Shown in pieces: positions 24,863 through 38,300 of a stretch of 64,000 nucleotides of DNA (its first letter is position 1; each line of letters begins with the position of its first letter). The DNA comes from Linyphia triangularis (Eukaryota; Arthropoda; Arachnida; Araneae; Linyphiidae): positions 91,685,305 through 91,749,304 of the forward strand of contig OZ021725.1 in assembly GCA_963978545.1 (NCBI GenBank), in the 5' to 3' direction. The notes below the pieces were generated by a model that searched no databases, was not told the DNA's origin, and worked only from the letters and a program-made list of their open reading frames with translations. Made by a program: the position numbers and the translations under genes.

Positions 24863-26166
24863 GTCCGCCATGTGTTTTCAATGGGGGAATTGTATTGATG
24901 AGAAAATTGCTCAAATGCTTTCAAATTGTGAATTTGAGTTGGATATATGTTTTATAGTCATTCTTTTTATAGTCATTTTATAGACCATTTTAATGTGGAA
25001 ATCAATTCGGGTGATGATTTCTGTTACCCTAGCTGTAAGGAGATTGTAAAAGTTAGAAAATTTAGAAGCGTGAAATTTTTCATACGATTAACATGGGGAA
25101 AATTTAAAACGAAACATATTGAAAGTGCACTTTTTGGACCACCTTTAGACCCACTTCTTATTTAGTTAGTGTTTTAAAATTGGAATTAGAGTTTCTCCTA
25201 TATATAAGCTTCAATATCACAAACGGGAAAAATTTTTGAAAATTTTAGTTTTTGATCAATAATTCATTGAATAGTCCGCCATGTGTTTTCAATGGGGGAA
25301 TTGTATTTTTGAGAAAATTGCTCAAATGCTTTCAAATTGTGAATTTGAGTTGGATATATGTTTTATAGTCATTCTGGTACCAAATTTTAATTGAAAAAAA
25401 AGTATTCTAAAAATCAAAAATTCCATTTTTCGTATATCTTGAAATATTTCAGTTTCGAGTGTAATTGAATGGAAGATTTCATTTTTAACAAATGGTTCCA
25501 AATTGTGTTTTTTATTCAAAAACACTTTAAAAATCAAACTAATTTCAAAATTTTGGCCAAAAAAATTATTTTTGAATAGCTTTATGAGAAGTTGAAATTT
25601 TGGAACCAAAGCGCTCAGAAACTGTTTTTAAGTCTTTATTTTACTTAGCATTGCTTCGATTTTGAGTGCTAAAATACTATTTCATGAGCAAATTGATGAT
25701 CAGAAAGAAATTGGGTGATGACTTTTATTATCCTAGGCAAAAATTAAGGTTAAAATTCGAAAATTGAGAATTTGAAAATTGCCTTAGGATTGGCAAGTTT
25801 AATGTATATTCAAAGGGATATAAAGACTTTTTTTTGTTAATAACTGAATTTTGAGTAGTAAAATTTCATTTTAATGACCATTTTAATGTGGGAATCAATT
25901 CGGGTGATGATTTTTGTTACCCTAGCTGTAAAAAGATTGTAAAAGTTTGAAAATTTAGAAGTGTGAAATTTTTCATACGATTAATATGGGGAAAATTTGA
26001 AACGAAACATTTTGAAAGTGCACTTTTTGGACCACATTTAGACCCACTTCTTATTTAGTTAGTGTTTTAAAATTGGAATTGGAGTTTCTCCTATATATAT
26101 GCTTCAATATCACAAACGGGAAAAATTTTTGAAAATTTTACTTTTTGATCAATAATTCATTGAATA
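24863..26166 (+). repeat. S-L893 dimer
   Basis: Units start at 24863 (S with CTGTAAGGAG, 411) and 25274 (L, 893, with TCCTAGGC). It begins another S-L-S-XL HOR, but the S that follows leads into an L880, so the HOR is broken at about 26.6 kb. Confidence 0.86.
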
Positions 26167-28350
26167 GTCCGCCATGTGTTTTCAATGGGGGAATTGTATT
26201 GATGAGAAAATTGCTCAAATGCTTTCAAATTGTGAATTTGAGTTGGATATATGTTTTATAGTCATTCTTTTTATAGTCATTTTATAGACCATTTTAATGT
26301 GGAAATCAATTCGGGTGATGATTTCTGTTACCCTAGCTGTAAAAAGATTGTAAAAGTTAGAAAATTTAGAAGTGTGAAATTTTTCATACGATTAACATGG
26401 GGAAAATTTAAAACGAAACATATTGAAAGTGCACTTTTTGGACCACCTTTAGACCCACTTCTTATTTAGTTAGTGTTTTAAAATTGGAATTAGAGTTTCT
26501 CCTATATATAAGCTTCAATATCACAAACGGGAAAAATTTTTGAAAATTTTAGTTTTTGATCAATAATTCATTGAATAGTCCGCCATGTGTTTTCAATGGG
26601 GGAATTGTATTTTTGAGAAAATTGCTCAAATGCTTTCAAATTGTGAATTTGAGTTGGATATATGTTTTATAGTCATTCTGGTACCAAATTTTAATTAAAA
26701 AAAAAGTATTCTAAAAATCAAAAATTCCATTTTTCGTATATCTTGAAATATTTCAGTTTCGAGTGTAATTGAATGGAAGATTTCATTTTTAACAAATGGT
26801 TCCAAATTGTGTTTTTTATTCAAAAACACTTTAAAAATCAAACTAATTTCAAAATTTTGGCCAAAAAAATTATTTTTGAATAGCTTTATGAGAAGTTGAA
26901 ATTTTGGAATGAAAGCGCTCAGAAATTGTTTTTAAGTCTTTATTTTACTTAGCATTGCTTCGATTTTGAGTGCTAAAATACTATTTCATGAGCAAATTGA
27001 TGATCAGAAAGAAATCGGGTGATGACTTTTATTATCCTAGGCAAAAATTGAGGTTAAAATTCGAAAATTGAGAATTTGAAAATTGCCTAAGGATTGGCAA
27101 GTTTAATGTATATTCAAAGGGATATAAAGACTTTTTTTGGCAATAACTGAATTTTGAGTAGTAAAATTTCATTTTAATGTGGAAATCAATTCGGGTGATG
27201 ATTTCTGTTTCCCTAGCTGTAAAAAGATTGTTAAAGTTTGAAAATTTAGAAGTGTGAAATTTTTCATACGATTAATATGGGGAAAATTTGAAACGAAACA
27301 TTTTGAAAGTGCACTTTTTGGACCACCTTTAGACCCACTTCTTATTTAGTTAGTGTTATAAAATTGGAATTGGAGTTTCTCCTATATATAAGCTTACATA
27401 TCACAAACGGGAAAAAATTTTGAAAATTTTACTTTCTGATCAATAATTCATTGAATAGTCCGCCAGGTGTTTTCAATGGGGGAATTGTATTTTTGAGAAA
27501 ATTGCTCAAATGCTTTCAAATTGTGAATTTGAGTTGGATATATGTTTTATAGTCATTCTGGTACCAAATTTTAATTAAAAAAAAAGTATTCTAAAAATCA
27601 AAAATTCCATTTTTCGTATATCTTGAAATATTTCAGTTTCGAGTGTAATTGAATGGAAGATTTCATTTTTAACAAATGGTTCCAAATTGTGTTTTTTATT
27701 CAAAAACACTTTAAAAATCAAACTAATTTCAAAATTTTGGCCAAAAAAATTATTTTTGAATAGCTTTATGAGAAGTTGAAATTTTGGAACCAAAGCGCTC
27801 AGAAACTGTTTTTAAGTCTTTATTTTACTTAGCATTGCTTCGATTTTGAGTGCTAAAATACTATTTCATGAGCAAATTGATGATCAGAAAGAAATTGGGT
27901 GATGACTTTTATTATCCTAGGCAAAAATTAAGGTTAAAATTCGAAAATTGAGAATTTGAAAATTGCCTTAGGATTGGCAAGTTTAATGTATATTCAAAGG
28001 GATATAAAGACTTTTTTTTGTTAATAACTGAATTTTGAGTAGTAAAATTTCATTTTAATGACCATTTTAATGTGGGAATCAATTCGGGTGATGATTTTTG
28101 TTACCCTAGCTGTAAAAAGATTGTAAAAGTTTGAAAATTTAGAAGTGTGAAATTTTTCATACGATTAATATGGGGAAAATTTGAAACGAAACATTTTGAA
28201 AGTGCACTTTTTGGACCACATTTAGACCCACTTCTTATTTAGTTAGTGTTTTAAAATTGGAATTGGAGTTTCTCCTATATATATGCTTCAATATCACAAA
28301 AGGGAAAAATTTTTGAAAATTTTACTTTTTGATCAATAATTCATTGAATA
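26167..28350 (+). repeat. 2,184-bp S-L880-L893 unit
   Basis: Units start at 26167 (S, 411, with GTTAGAAAATTTAGAAGTG but no GGAG), 26578 (L, 880) and 27458 (L, 893). L followed directly by L is exceptional. The joint is marked by ACTTTCTGATC and CCGCCAGGTG just around the 27458 anchor. The next 1.4 kb repeat this arrangement at an offset of 2,184 bp. Confidence 0.86.
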
Positions 28351-29641
28351 GTCCGCCATGTGTTTTCAATGGGGGAATTGTATTGATGAGAAAATTGCTC
28401 AAATGCTTTCAAATTGTGAATTTGAGTTGGATATATGTTTTATAGTCATTCTTTTTATAGTCATTTTATAGACCATTTTAATGTGGAAATCAATTCGGGT
28501 GATGATTTCTGTTACCCTAGCTGTAAAAAGATTGTAAAAGTTAGAAAATTTAGAAGTGTGAAATTTTTCATACGATTAACATGGGGAAAATTTAAAACGA
28601 AACATATTGAAAGTGCACTTTTTGGACCACCTTTAGACCCACTTCTTATTTAGTTAGTGTTTTAAAATTGGAATTAGAGTTTCTCCTATATATAAGCTTC
28701 AATATCACAAACGGGAAAAATTTTTGAAAATTTTAGTTTTTGATCAATAATTCATTGAATAGTCCGCCATGTGTTTTCAATGGGGGAATTGTATTTTTGA
28801 GAAAATTGCTCAAATGCTTTCAAATTGTGAATTTGAGTTGGATATATGTTTTATAGTCATTCTGGTACCAAATTTTAATTAAAAAAAAAGTATTCTAAAA
28901 ATCAAAAATTCCATTTTTCGTATATCTTGAAATATTTCAGTTTCGAGTGTAATTGAATGGAAGATTTCATTTTTAACAAATGGTTCCAAATTGTGTTTTT
29001 TATTCAAAAACACTTTAAAAATAAAACTAATTTCAAAATTTTGGCCAAAAAAATTATTTTTGAATAGCTTTATGAGAAGTTGAAATTTTGGAATGAAAGC
29101 GCTCAGAAATTGTTTTTAAGTCTTTATTTTACTTAGCATTGCTTCGATTTTGAGTGCTAAAATACTATTTCATGAGCAAATTGATGATCAGAAAGAAATC
29201 GGGTGATGACTTTTATTATCCTAGGCAAAAATTGAGGTTAAAATTCGAAAATTGAGAATTTGAAAATTGCCTAAGGATTGGCAAGTTTAATGTATATTCA
29301 AAGGGATATAAAGACTTTTTTTGGCAATAACTGAATTTTGAGTAGTAAAATTTCATTTTAATGTGGAAATCAATTCGGGTGATGATTTCTGTTTCCCTAG
29401 CTGTAAAAAGATTGTTAAAGTTTGAAAATTTAGAAGTGTGAAATTTTTCATACGATTAATATGGGGAAAATTTGAAACGAAACATTTTGAAAGTGCACTT
29501 TTTGGACCACCTTTAGACCCACTTCTTATTTAGTTAGTGTTATAAAATTGGAATTGGAGTTTCTCCTATATATAAGCTTACATATCACAAACGGGAAAAA
29601 ATTTTGAAAATTTTACTTTCTGATCAATAATTCATTGAATA
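28351..29641 (+). repeat. S-L880 dimer, partial second copy of the 2,184-bp unit
   Basis: Units start at 28351 (411) and 28762 (880). It repeats 26167-27457, including ACTTTCTGATC near 29,616. Small differences are AAAATAAAACTAATTTC near 29,020 and CACAAAAGGG near 28,296 in the preceding linker. Confidence 0.86.
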
Positions 29642-32340
29642 GTCCGCCAGGTGTTTTCAATGGGGGAATTGTATTTTTGAGAAAATTGCTCAAATGCTTT
29701 CAAATTGTGAATTTGAGTTGGATATATGTTTTATAGTCATTCTGGTACCAAATTTTAATTAAAAAAAAAGTATTCTAAAAATCTAAAATTCCATTTTTCG
29801 TATATTTTGAAATATTTCAGTTTCGAGTGTAATTGAATGGAAGATTTCATTTTTAACAAATGGTTCCAAATTGTGTTTTTTATTCAAAAACACTTTAAAA
29901 ATTAAACTAATTTCAAAATTTTGGCCAAAATAATTATTTTTGAATAGCTTTATGAGAAGTTGAAATTTTGGAATGAAAGCGCTCAGAAACTGTTTTTAAG
30001 TCTTTATTTTACTTAGCATTGTTTCGATTTTGAATGCTAAAATACTATTTCATGAGCAAATTGATGATCAGAAAGAAATCGGGTGATGACTTTTATTATC
30101 CTAAGCAAAAATTGAGGTTAAAATTCGAAAAAGGAGAATTTGAAAATTGCCTAACGATTGGCAAGTTTAATGTATATTCAAAGGGATATAAAGACTTTTT
30201 TTTACAATAACTGAATTTTGAGTAGTAAAATTTCATTTTAATGTGGAAATCAATTCGGGTAATGATTTCTGTTTCCCTAGCTGTAAAAAGATTGTAAAAG
30301 TTGGAAAATTTAGAAGTGTGAAATTTTTCATACGATTAATATGGGGAAAATTTGAAACGAAACATTTTGAAAGTGCACTTTTTGGACCACCTTTAGACCC
30401 ACTTCTTATTTAGTTAGTGTTTTAAAATTGGAATTGGAGTTTCTCCTATATCTATGCTTCAATATCACAAACGGGAAAATTTTTTGAAAATTTTACTTTT
30501 TGATCAATAATTCATTGAATAGTCCGCCATGTGTTTTCAATGGGGGAATTGTATTGATGAGAAAATTGCTCAAATGCTTTCAAATTGTGAATTTGTGTTG
30601 GATATATGTTTTATAGTCATTCTTTTTATAGTCATTTTATAGACCATTTTAATGTGGAAATCAATTCGGGTGATGATTTCTGTTACCCTAGCTGTAAAAA
30701 GATTGTAAAAGTTTGAAAATTTAGAAGTGTGAAATTTTTCATATGATTAACATGGGGAAAATTTAAAACGAAACATATTGAAAGTGCACTTTTTGGACCA
30801 CCTTTAGACCCACTTCTTATTTAGTTAGTGTTTTAAAATTGGAATTAGTGTTTCTCCTATATATAAGCTTCAATATCACAAACGGGAAAATTTTTTGAAA
30901 ATTTTAGTTTTTGATCAATAATTCATTGAATAGTCCGCCATTTGTTTTCAATGGGGGAATTGTATTTTTGAGAAAATTGCTCAAATGCTTTCAAATTGTG
31001 AATTTGAGTTGGATATATGTTTTATAGTCATTCTGGTACCAAATTTTAATTAAAAAAAAGTATTCTAAAAATCAAAAATTCCATTTTTGGTATATCTTGA
31101 AATATTTCAGTTTCGAGTGTAATTGAATGGAAGATTTCATTTTTAACAAATGGTTCCAAATTGTGTTTTTTATTCAAAAACACTTTAAAAATTAAACTAA
31201 TTTCAAAATTTTGGCCAAAAAAATTATTTTTGAATAGCTTTATGAGAAGTTGAAATTTTGAAATGAAAGCGCTCAGAAACTGTTTTTAAGTCTTTATTTT
31301 ACTTAGCATTGCTTCGATTTTGAGTGCTAAAATACTATTTCATGAGCAAATTGATGATCAGAAAGAAATCGGGTGATGACTTTTATTATCCTAGGCAAAA
31401 ATTGAGGTTAAAATTCGAAAATTGAGAATTTGAAAATTGCCTAATTATTGGCAAGTTTAATGTATATTCAAAGGGATATAAAGACTTTTTTTTGTTAATA
31501 ACTGAATTTTGAGTAGTAAAATTTCATTTTAATGACCATTTTAATGTGGAAACCAATTCGGGTGATAATTTTTGTTACCCTAGCTGTAAAAAGATTGTAA
31601 AGTATCCATCAAAAATTCGTATATCTTGAAATATTTCAGTTTCGAGTGTAATTGAATGGAAGATTTCATTTTTAACAAATGGTTCCAAATTGTGTTTTTT
31701 ATTCAAAAACACTTTAAAAATTAAACTAAGTTCAAAATTTTGGCCAAAATAATTATTTTTGAATAGCTTTATGAGAAGTTGAAATTTTGGAATGAAAGCG
31801 CTCAGAAACTGTTTTTAAGTCTTTATTTTACTTAGCATTGTTTCGATTTTGAGTGCTAAAATACTATTTCATGAGCAAATTGATGATCAGAAAGAAATTG
31901 GGTGATGACTTTTATTATCCTAGGCAAAAGTTGAGGTTAAAATAAGAAAATTGAAAATTTGAAAATTGCCTAAGGATTGGCAAGTTTAATGTATATTCAA
32001 AAGGATATAAAGACTTTTTTTGGCAATAACTGAATTTTGAGTAGTAAAATTTCATTTTTATGTGGAAATCAATTCGGGTGATGATTTCTGTTTCCCAAGC
32101 TGTAAAAAGATTGTAAATGTTTGAAAATTTAGAAGTGTGAAATTTTTCATACGATTAATATGGGGAAAATTTGAAACGAAACATTTTGAAACTGCACTTT
32201 TTGGACCACCTTTAGACCCACTTCTTATTTAGTTAGTGTTTTAAAATTGGAATTGGAGTTTCTCCTATATATATGCTTCAATATCACAAACGGGAAAATT
32301 TTTTGAAAATTTTACTTTTTGATCAATAATTCATTGAATA
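29642..32340 (+). repeat. L880-S-XL block
   Basis: Units start at 29642 (L, 880), 30522 (S, 411) and 30933 (XL, 1408). The L shares CCGCCAGGTG with 27458 but otherwise is of the 6045 type (GGCCAAAATAATT, AAAAAGGAGAATTTG) with its own variants AAAATCTAAAATTCC, TATCCTAAGC and TTTTTTTTACAATAAC. The S has CATATGATTAAC. The XL has private AACTAAGTTCAAAATTTTGG and AAAATAAGAAAATTG near 31,730 and 31,940. The block reappears at 56,568 at an offset of 26,926 bp. Confidence 0.86.
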
Positions 32341-35300
32341 GTCCGCCATGTGTTTTCAATGGGGGAATTGTATTGATGAGAAAATTGCTCAAATGCTTTC
32401 AAATTGTGAATTTGAGTTGGATATATGTTTTATAGTCATTCTTTTTATAGTCATTTTATAGACCATTTTAATGTGGAAATCAATTCGGGTGATGATTTCT
32501 GTTACCCTAGCTGTAAGGAGATTGTAAAAGTTAGAAAATTTAGAAGCGTGAAATTTTTCATACGATTAACATGGGGAAAATTTAAAACGAAACATATTGA
32601 AAGTGCACTTTTTGGACCACCTTTAGACCCACTTCTTATTTAGTTAGTGTTTTAAAATTGGAATTAGAGTTTCTCCTATATATAAGCTTCAATATCACAA
32701 ACGGGAAAAATTTTTGAAAATTTTAGTTTTTGATCAATAATTCATTGAATAGTCCGCCATGTGTTTTCAATGGGGGAATTGTATTTTTGAGAAAATTGCT
32801 CAAATGCTTTCAAATTGTGAATTTGAGTTGGATATATGTTTTATAGTCATTCTGGTACCAAATTTTAATTGAAAAAAAAGTATTCTAAAAATCAAAAATT
32901 CCATTTTTCGTATATCTTGAAATATTTCAGTTTCGAGTGTAATTGAATGGAAGATTTCATTTTTAACAAATGGTTCCAAATTGTGTTTTTTATTCAAAAA
33001 CACTTTAAAAATCAAACTAATTTCAAAATTTTGGCCAAAAAAATTATTTTTGAATAGCTTTATGAGAAGTTGAAATTTTGGAACCAAAGCGCTCAGAAAC
33101 TGTTTTTAAGTCTTTATTTTACTTAGCATTGCTTCGATTTTGAGTGCTAAAATACTATTTCATGAGCAAATTGATGATCAGAAAGAAATTGGGTGATGAC
33201 TTTTATTATCCTAGGCAAAAATTAAGGTTAAAATTCGAAAATTGAGAATTTGAAAATTGCCTTAGGATTGGCAAGTTTAATGTATATTCAAAGGGATATA
33301 AAGACTTTTTTTTGTTAATAACTGAATTTTGAGTAGTAAAATTTCATTTTAATGACCATTTTAATGTGGGAATCAATTCGGGTGATGATTTTTGTTACCC
33401 TAGCTGTAAAAAGATTGTAAAAGTTTGAAAATTTAGAAGTGTGAAATTTTTCATACGATTAATATGGGGAAAATTTGAAACGAAACATTTTGAAAGTGCA
33501 CTTTTTGGACCACATTTAGACCCACTTCTTATTTAGTTAGTGTTTTAAAATTGGAATTGGAGTTTCTCCTATATATATGCTTCAATATCACAAACGGGAA
33601 AAATTTTTGAAAATTTTACTTTTTGATCAATAATTCATTGAATAGTCCGCCATGTGTTTTCAATGGGGGAATTGTATTGATGAGAAAATTGCTCAAATGC
33701 TTTCAAATTGTGAATTTGAGTTGGATATATGTTTTATAGTCATTCTTTTTATAGTCATTTTATAGACCATTTTAATGTGGAAATCAATTCGGGTGATGAT
33801 TTCTGTTACCCTAGCTGTAAAAAGATTGTAAAAGTTTGAAAATTTAGAAGTGTGAAATTTTTCATACGATTAACATGGGGAAAATTTAAAACGAAACATA
33901 TTGAAAGTGCACTTTTTGGACCACCTTTAGACCCACTTCTTATTTAGTTAGTGTTTTAAAATTGGAATTAGCGTTTCTCCTATATATAAGCTTCAATATC
34001 ACAAACGGGAAAATTTTTTGAAAATTTTAGTTTTTGATCAATAATTCATTGAATAGTCCGCCATTTGTTTTCAATGGGGGAATTGTATTTTTGAGAAAAT
34101 TGCTCAAATGCTTTCAAATTGTGAATTTGAGTTGGATATATGTTTTATAGTCATTCTGGTACCAAATTTTAATTAAAAAAAAGTATTCTAAAAATCAAAA
34201 ATTCCATTTTTGGTATATCTTGAAATATTTCAGTTTCGAGTGTAATTGAATGGAAGATTTCATTTTTAACAAATGGTTCCAAATTGTGTTTTTTATTCAA
34301 AAACACTTTAAAAATTAAACTAATTTCAAAATTTTGGCCAAAAAAATTATTTTTGAATAGCTTTATGAGAAGTTGAAATTTTGAAATGAAAGCGCTCAGA
34401 AACTGTTTTTAAGTCTTTATTTTACTTAGCATTGCTTCGATTTTGAGTGCTAAAATACTATTTCATGAGCAAATTGATGATCAGAAAGAAATCGGGTGAT
34501 GACTTTTATTATCCTAGGCAAAAATTGAGGTTAAAATTCGAAAATTGAGAATTTGAAAATTGCCTAATTATTGGCAAGTTTAATGTATATTCAAAGGGAT
34601 ATAAAGACTTTTTTTTGTTAATAACTGAATTTTGAGTAGTAAAATTTCATTTTAATGACCATTTTAATGTGGAAACCAATTCGGGTGATAATTTTTGTTA
34701 CCCTAGCTGTAAAAAGATTGTAAAGTATCCATCAAAAATTCGTATATCTTGAAATATTTCAGTTTCGAGTGTAATTGAATGGAAGATTTCATTTTTAACA
34801 AATGGTTCCAAATTGTGTTTTTTATTCAAAAACACTTTAAAAATTAAACTAATTTCAAAATTTTGGCCAAAATAATTATTTTTGAATAGCTTTATGAGAA
34901 GTTGAAATTTTGGAATGAAAGCGCTCAGAAACTGTTTTTAAGTCTTTATTTTACTTAGCATTGTTTCGATTTTGAGTGCTAAAATACTATTTCATGAGCA
35001 AATTGATGATCAGAAAGAAATTGGGTGATGACTTTTATTATCCTAGGCAAAAGTTGAGGTTAAAATTCGAAAATTGAAAATTTGAAAATTGCCTAAGGAT
35101 TGGCAAGTTTAATGTATATTCAAAAGGATATAAAGACTTTTTTTGGCAATAACTGAATTTTGAGTAGTAAAATTTCATTTTTATGTGGAAATCAATTCGG
35201 GTGATGATTTCTGTTTCCCAAGCTGTAAAAAGATTGTAAATGTTTGAAAATTTAGAAGTGTGAAATTTTTCATACGATTAATATGGGGAAAATTTGAAAC

Positions 35301-38300
35301 GAAACATTTTGAAACTGCACTTTTTGGACCACCTTTAGACCCACTTCTTATTTAGTTAGTGTTTTAAAATTGGAATTGGAGTTTCTCCTATATATATGCT
35401 TCAATATCACAAACGGGAAAATTTTTTGAAAATTTTACTTTTTGATCAATAATTCATTGAATAGTCCGCCATGTGTTTTCAATGGGGGAATTGTATTGAT
35501 GAGAAAATTGCTCAAATGCTTTCAAATTGTGAATTTGAGTTGGATATATGTTTTATAGTCATTCTTTTTATAGTCATTTTATAGACCATTTTAATGTGGA
35601 AATCAATTCGGGTGATGATTTCTGTTACCCTAGCTGTAAGGAGATTGTAAAAGTTAGAAAATTTAGAAGCGTGAAATTTTTCATACGATTAACATGGGGA
35701 AAATTTAAAACGAAACATATTGAAAGTGCACTTTTTGGACCACCTTTAGACCCACTTCTTATTTAGTTAGTGTTTTAAAATTGGAATTAGAGTTTCTCCT
35801 ATATATAAGCTTCAATATCACAAACGGGAAAAATTTTTGAAAATTTTAGTTTTTGATCAATAATTCATTGAATAGTCCGCCATGTGTTTTCAATGGGGGA
35901 ATTGTATTTTTGAGAAAATTGCTCAAATGCTTTCAAATTGTGAATTTGAGTTGGATATATGTTTTATAGTCATTCTGGTACCAAATTTTAATTGAAAAAA
36001 AAGTATTCTAAAAATCAAAAATTCCATTTTTCGTATATCTTGAAATATTTCAGTTTCGAGTGTAATTGAATGGAAGATTTCATTTTTAACAAATGGTTCC
36101 AAATTGTGTTTTTTATTCAAAAACACTTTAAAAATCAAACTAATTTCAAAATTTTGGCCAAAAAAATTATTTTTGAATAGCTTTATGAGAAGTTGAAATT
36201 TTGGAACCAAAGCGCTCAGAAATTGTTTTTAAGTCTTTATTTTACTTAGCATTGCTTCGATTTTGAGTGCTAAAATACTATTTCATGAGCAAATTGATGA
36301 TCAGAAAGAAATTGGGTGATGACTTTTATTATCCTAGTCAAAAATTAAGGTTAAAATTCGAAAATTGAGAATTTGAAAATTGCCTTAGGATTGGCAAGTT
36401 TAATGTATATTCAAAGGGATATAAAGACTTTTTTTTGTTAATAACTGAATTTTGAGTAGTAAAATTTCATTTTAATGACCATTTTAATGTGGGAATCAAT
36501 TCGGGTGATGATTTTTGTTACCCTAGCTGTAAAAAGATTGTAAAAGTTTGAAAATTTAGAAGTGTGAAATTTTTCATACGATTAATATGGGGAAAATTTG
36601 AAACGAAACATTTTGAAAGTGCACTTTTTGGACCACATTTAGACCCACTTCTTATTTAGTTAGTGTTTTAAAATTGGAATTGGAGTTTCTCCTATATATA
36701 TGCTTCAATATCACAAACGGGAAAAATTTTTGAAAATTTTACTTTTTGATCAATAATTCATTGAATAGTTCGCCATGTGTTTTCAATGGGGTTAATTGTA
36801 TTGATGAGAAAATTGCTCAAATGCTTTCAAATTGTGAATTTGAGTTGGATATATGTTTTATAGTCATTCTTTTTATAGTCATTTTATAGACCATTTTAAT
36901 GTGGAAATCAATTCGGGTGATGATTTCTGTTACCCTAGCTGTAAAAAGATTGTAAAAGTTTGAAAATTTAGAAGTGTGAAATTTTTCATACGATTAACAT
37001 GGGGAAAATTTAAAACGAAACATATTGAAAGTGCACTTTTTGGACCACCTTTAGACCCACTTCTTATTTAGTTAGTGTTTTAAAATTGGAATTAGCGTTT
37101 CTCCTATATATAAGCTTCAATATCACAAACGGGAAAATTTTTTGAAAATTTTAGTTTTTGATCAATAATTCATTGAATAGTCCGCCATTTGTTTTCAATG
37201 GGGGAATTGTATTTTTGAGAAAATTGCTCAAATGCTTTCAAATTGTGAATTTGAGTTGGATATATGTTTTATAGTCATTCTGGTACCAAATTTTAATTAA
37301 AAAAAAGTATTCTAAAAATCAAAAATTCCATTTTTGGTATATCTTGAAATATTTCAGTTTCGAGTGTAATTGAATGGAAGATTTCATTTTTAACAAATGG
37401 TTCCAAATTGTGTTTTTTATTCAAAAACACTTTAAAAATTAAACTAATTTCAAAATTTTGGCCAAAAAAATTATTTTTGAATAGCTTTATGAGAAGTTGA
37501 AATTTTGAAATGAAAGCGCTCAGAAACTGTTTTTAAGTCTTTATTTTACTTAGCATTGCTTCGATTTTGAGTGCTAAAATACTATTTCATGAGCAAATTG
37601 ATGATCAGAAAGAAATCGGGTGATGACTTTTATTATCCTAGGCAAAAATTGAGGTTAAAATTCGAAAATTGAGAATTTGAAAATTGCCTAATTATTGGCA
37701 AGTTTAATGTATATTCAAAGGGATATAAAGACTTTTTTTTGTTAATAACTGAATTTTGAGTAGTAAAATTTCATTTTAATGACCATTTTAATGTGGAAAC
37801 CAATTCGGGTGATAATTTTTGTTACCCTAGCTGTAAAAAGATTGTAAAGTATCCATCAAAAATTCGTATATCTTGAAATATTTCAGTTTCGAGTGTAATT
37901 GAATGGAAGATTTCATTTTTAACAAATGGTTCCAAATTGTGTTTTTTATTCAAAAACACTTTAAAAATTAAACTAATTTCAAAATTTTGGCCAAAATAAT
38001 TATTTTTGAATAGCTTTATGAGAAGTTGAAATTTTGGAATGAAAGCGCTCAGAAACTGTTTTTAAGTCTTTATTTTACTTAGCATTGTTTCGATTTTGAG
38101 TGCTAAAATACTATTTCATGAGCAAATTGATGATCAGAAAGAAATTGGGTGATGACTTTTATTATCCTAGGCAAAAGTTGAGGTTAAAATTCGAAAATTG
38201 AAAATTTGAAAATTGCCTAAGGATTGGCAAGTTTAATGTATATTCAAAAGGATATAAAGACTTTTTTTGGCAATAACTGAATTTTGAGTAGTAAAATTTC

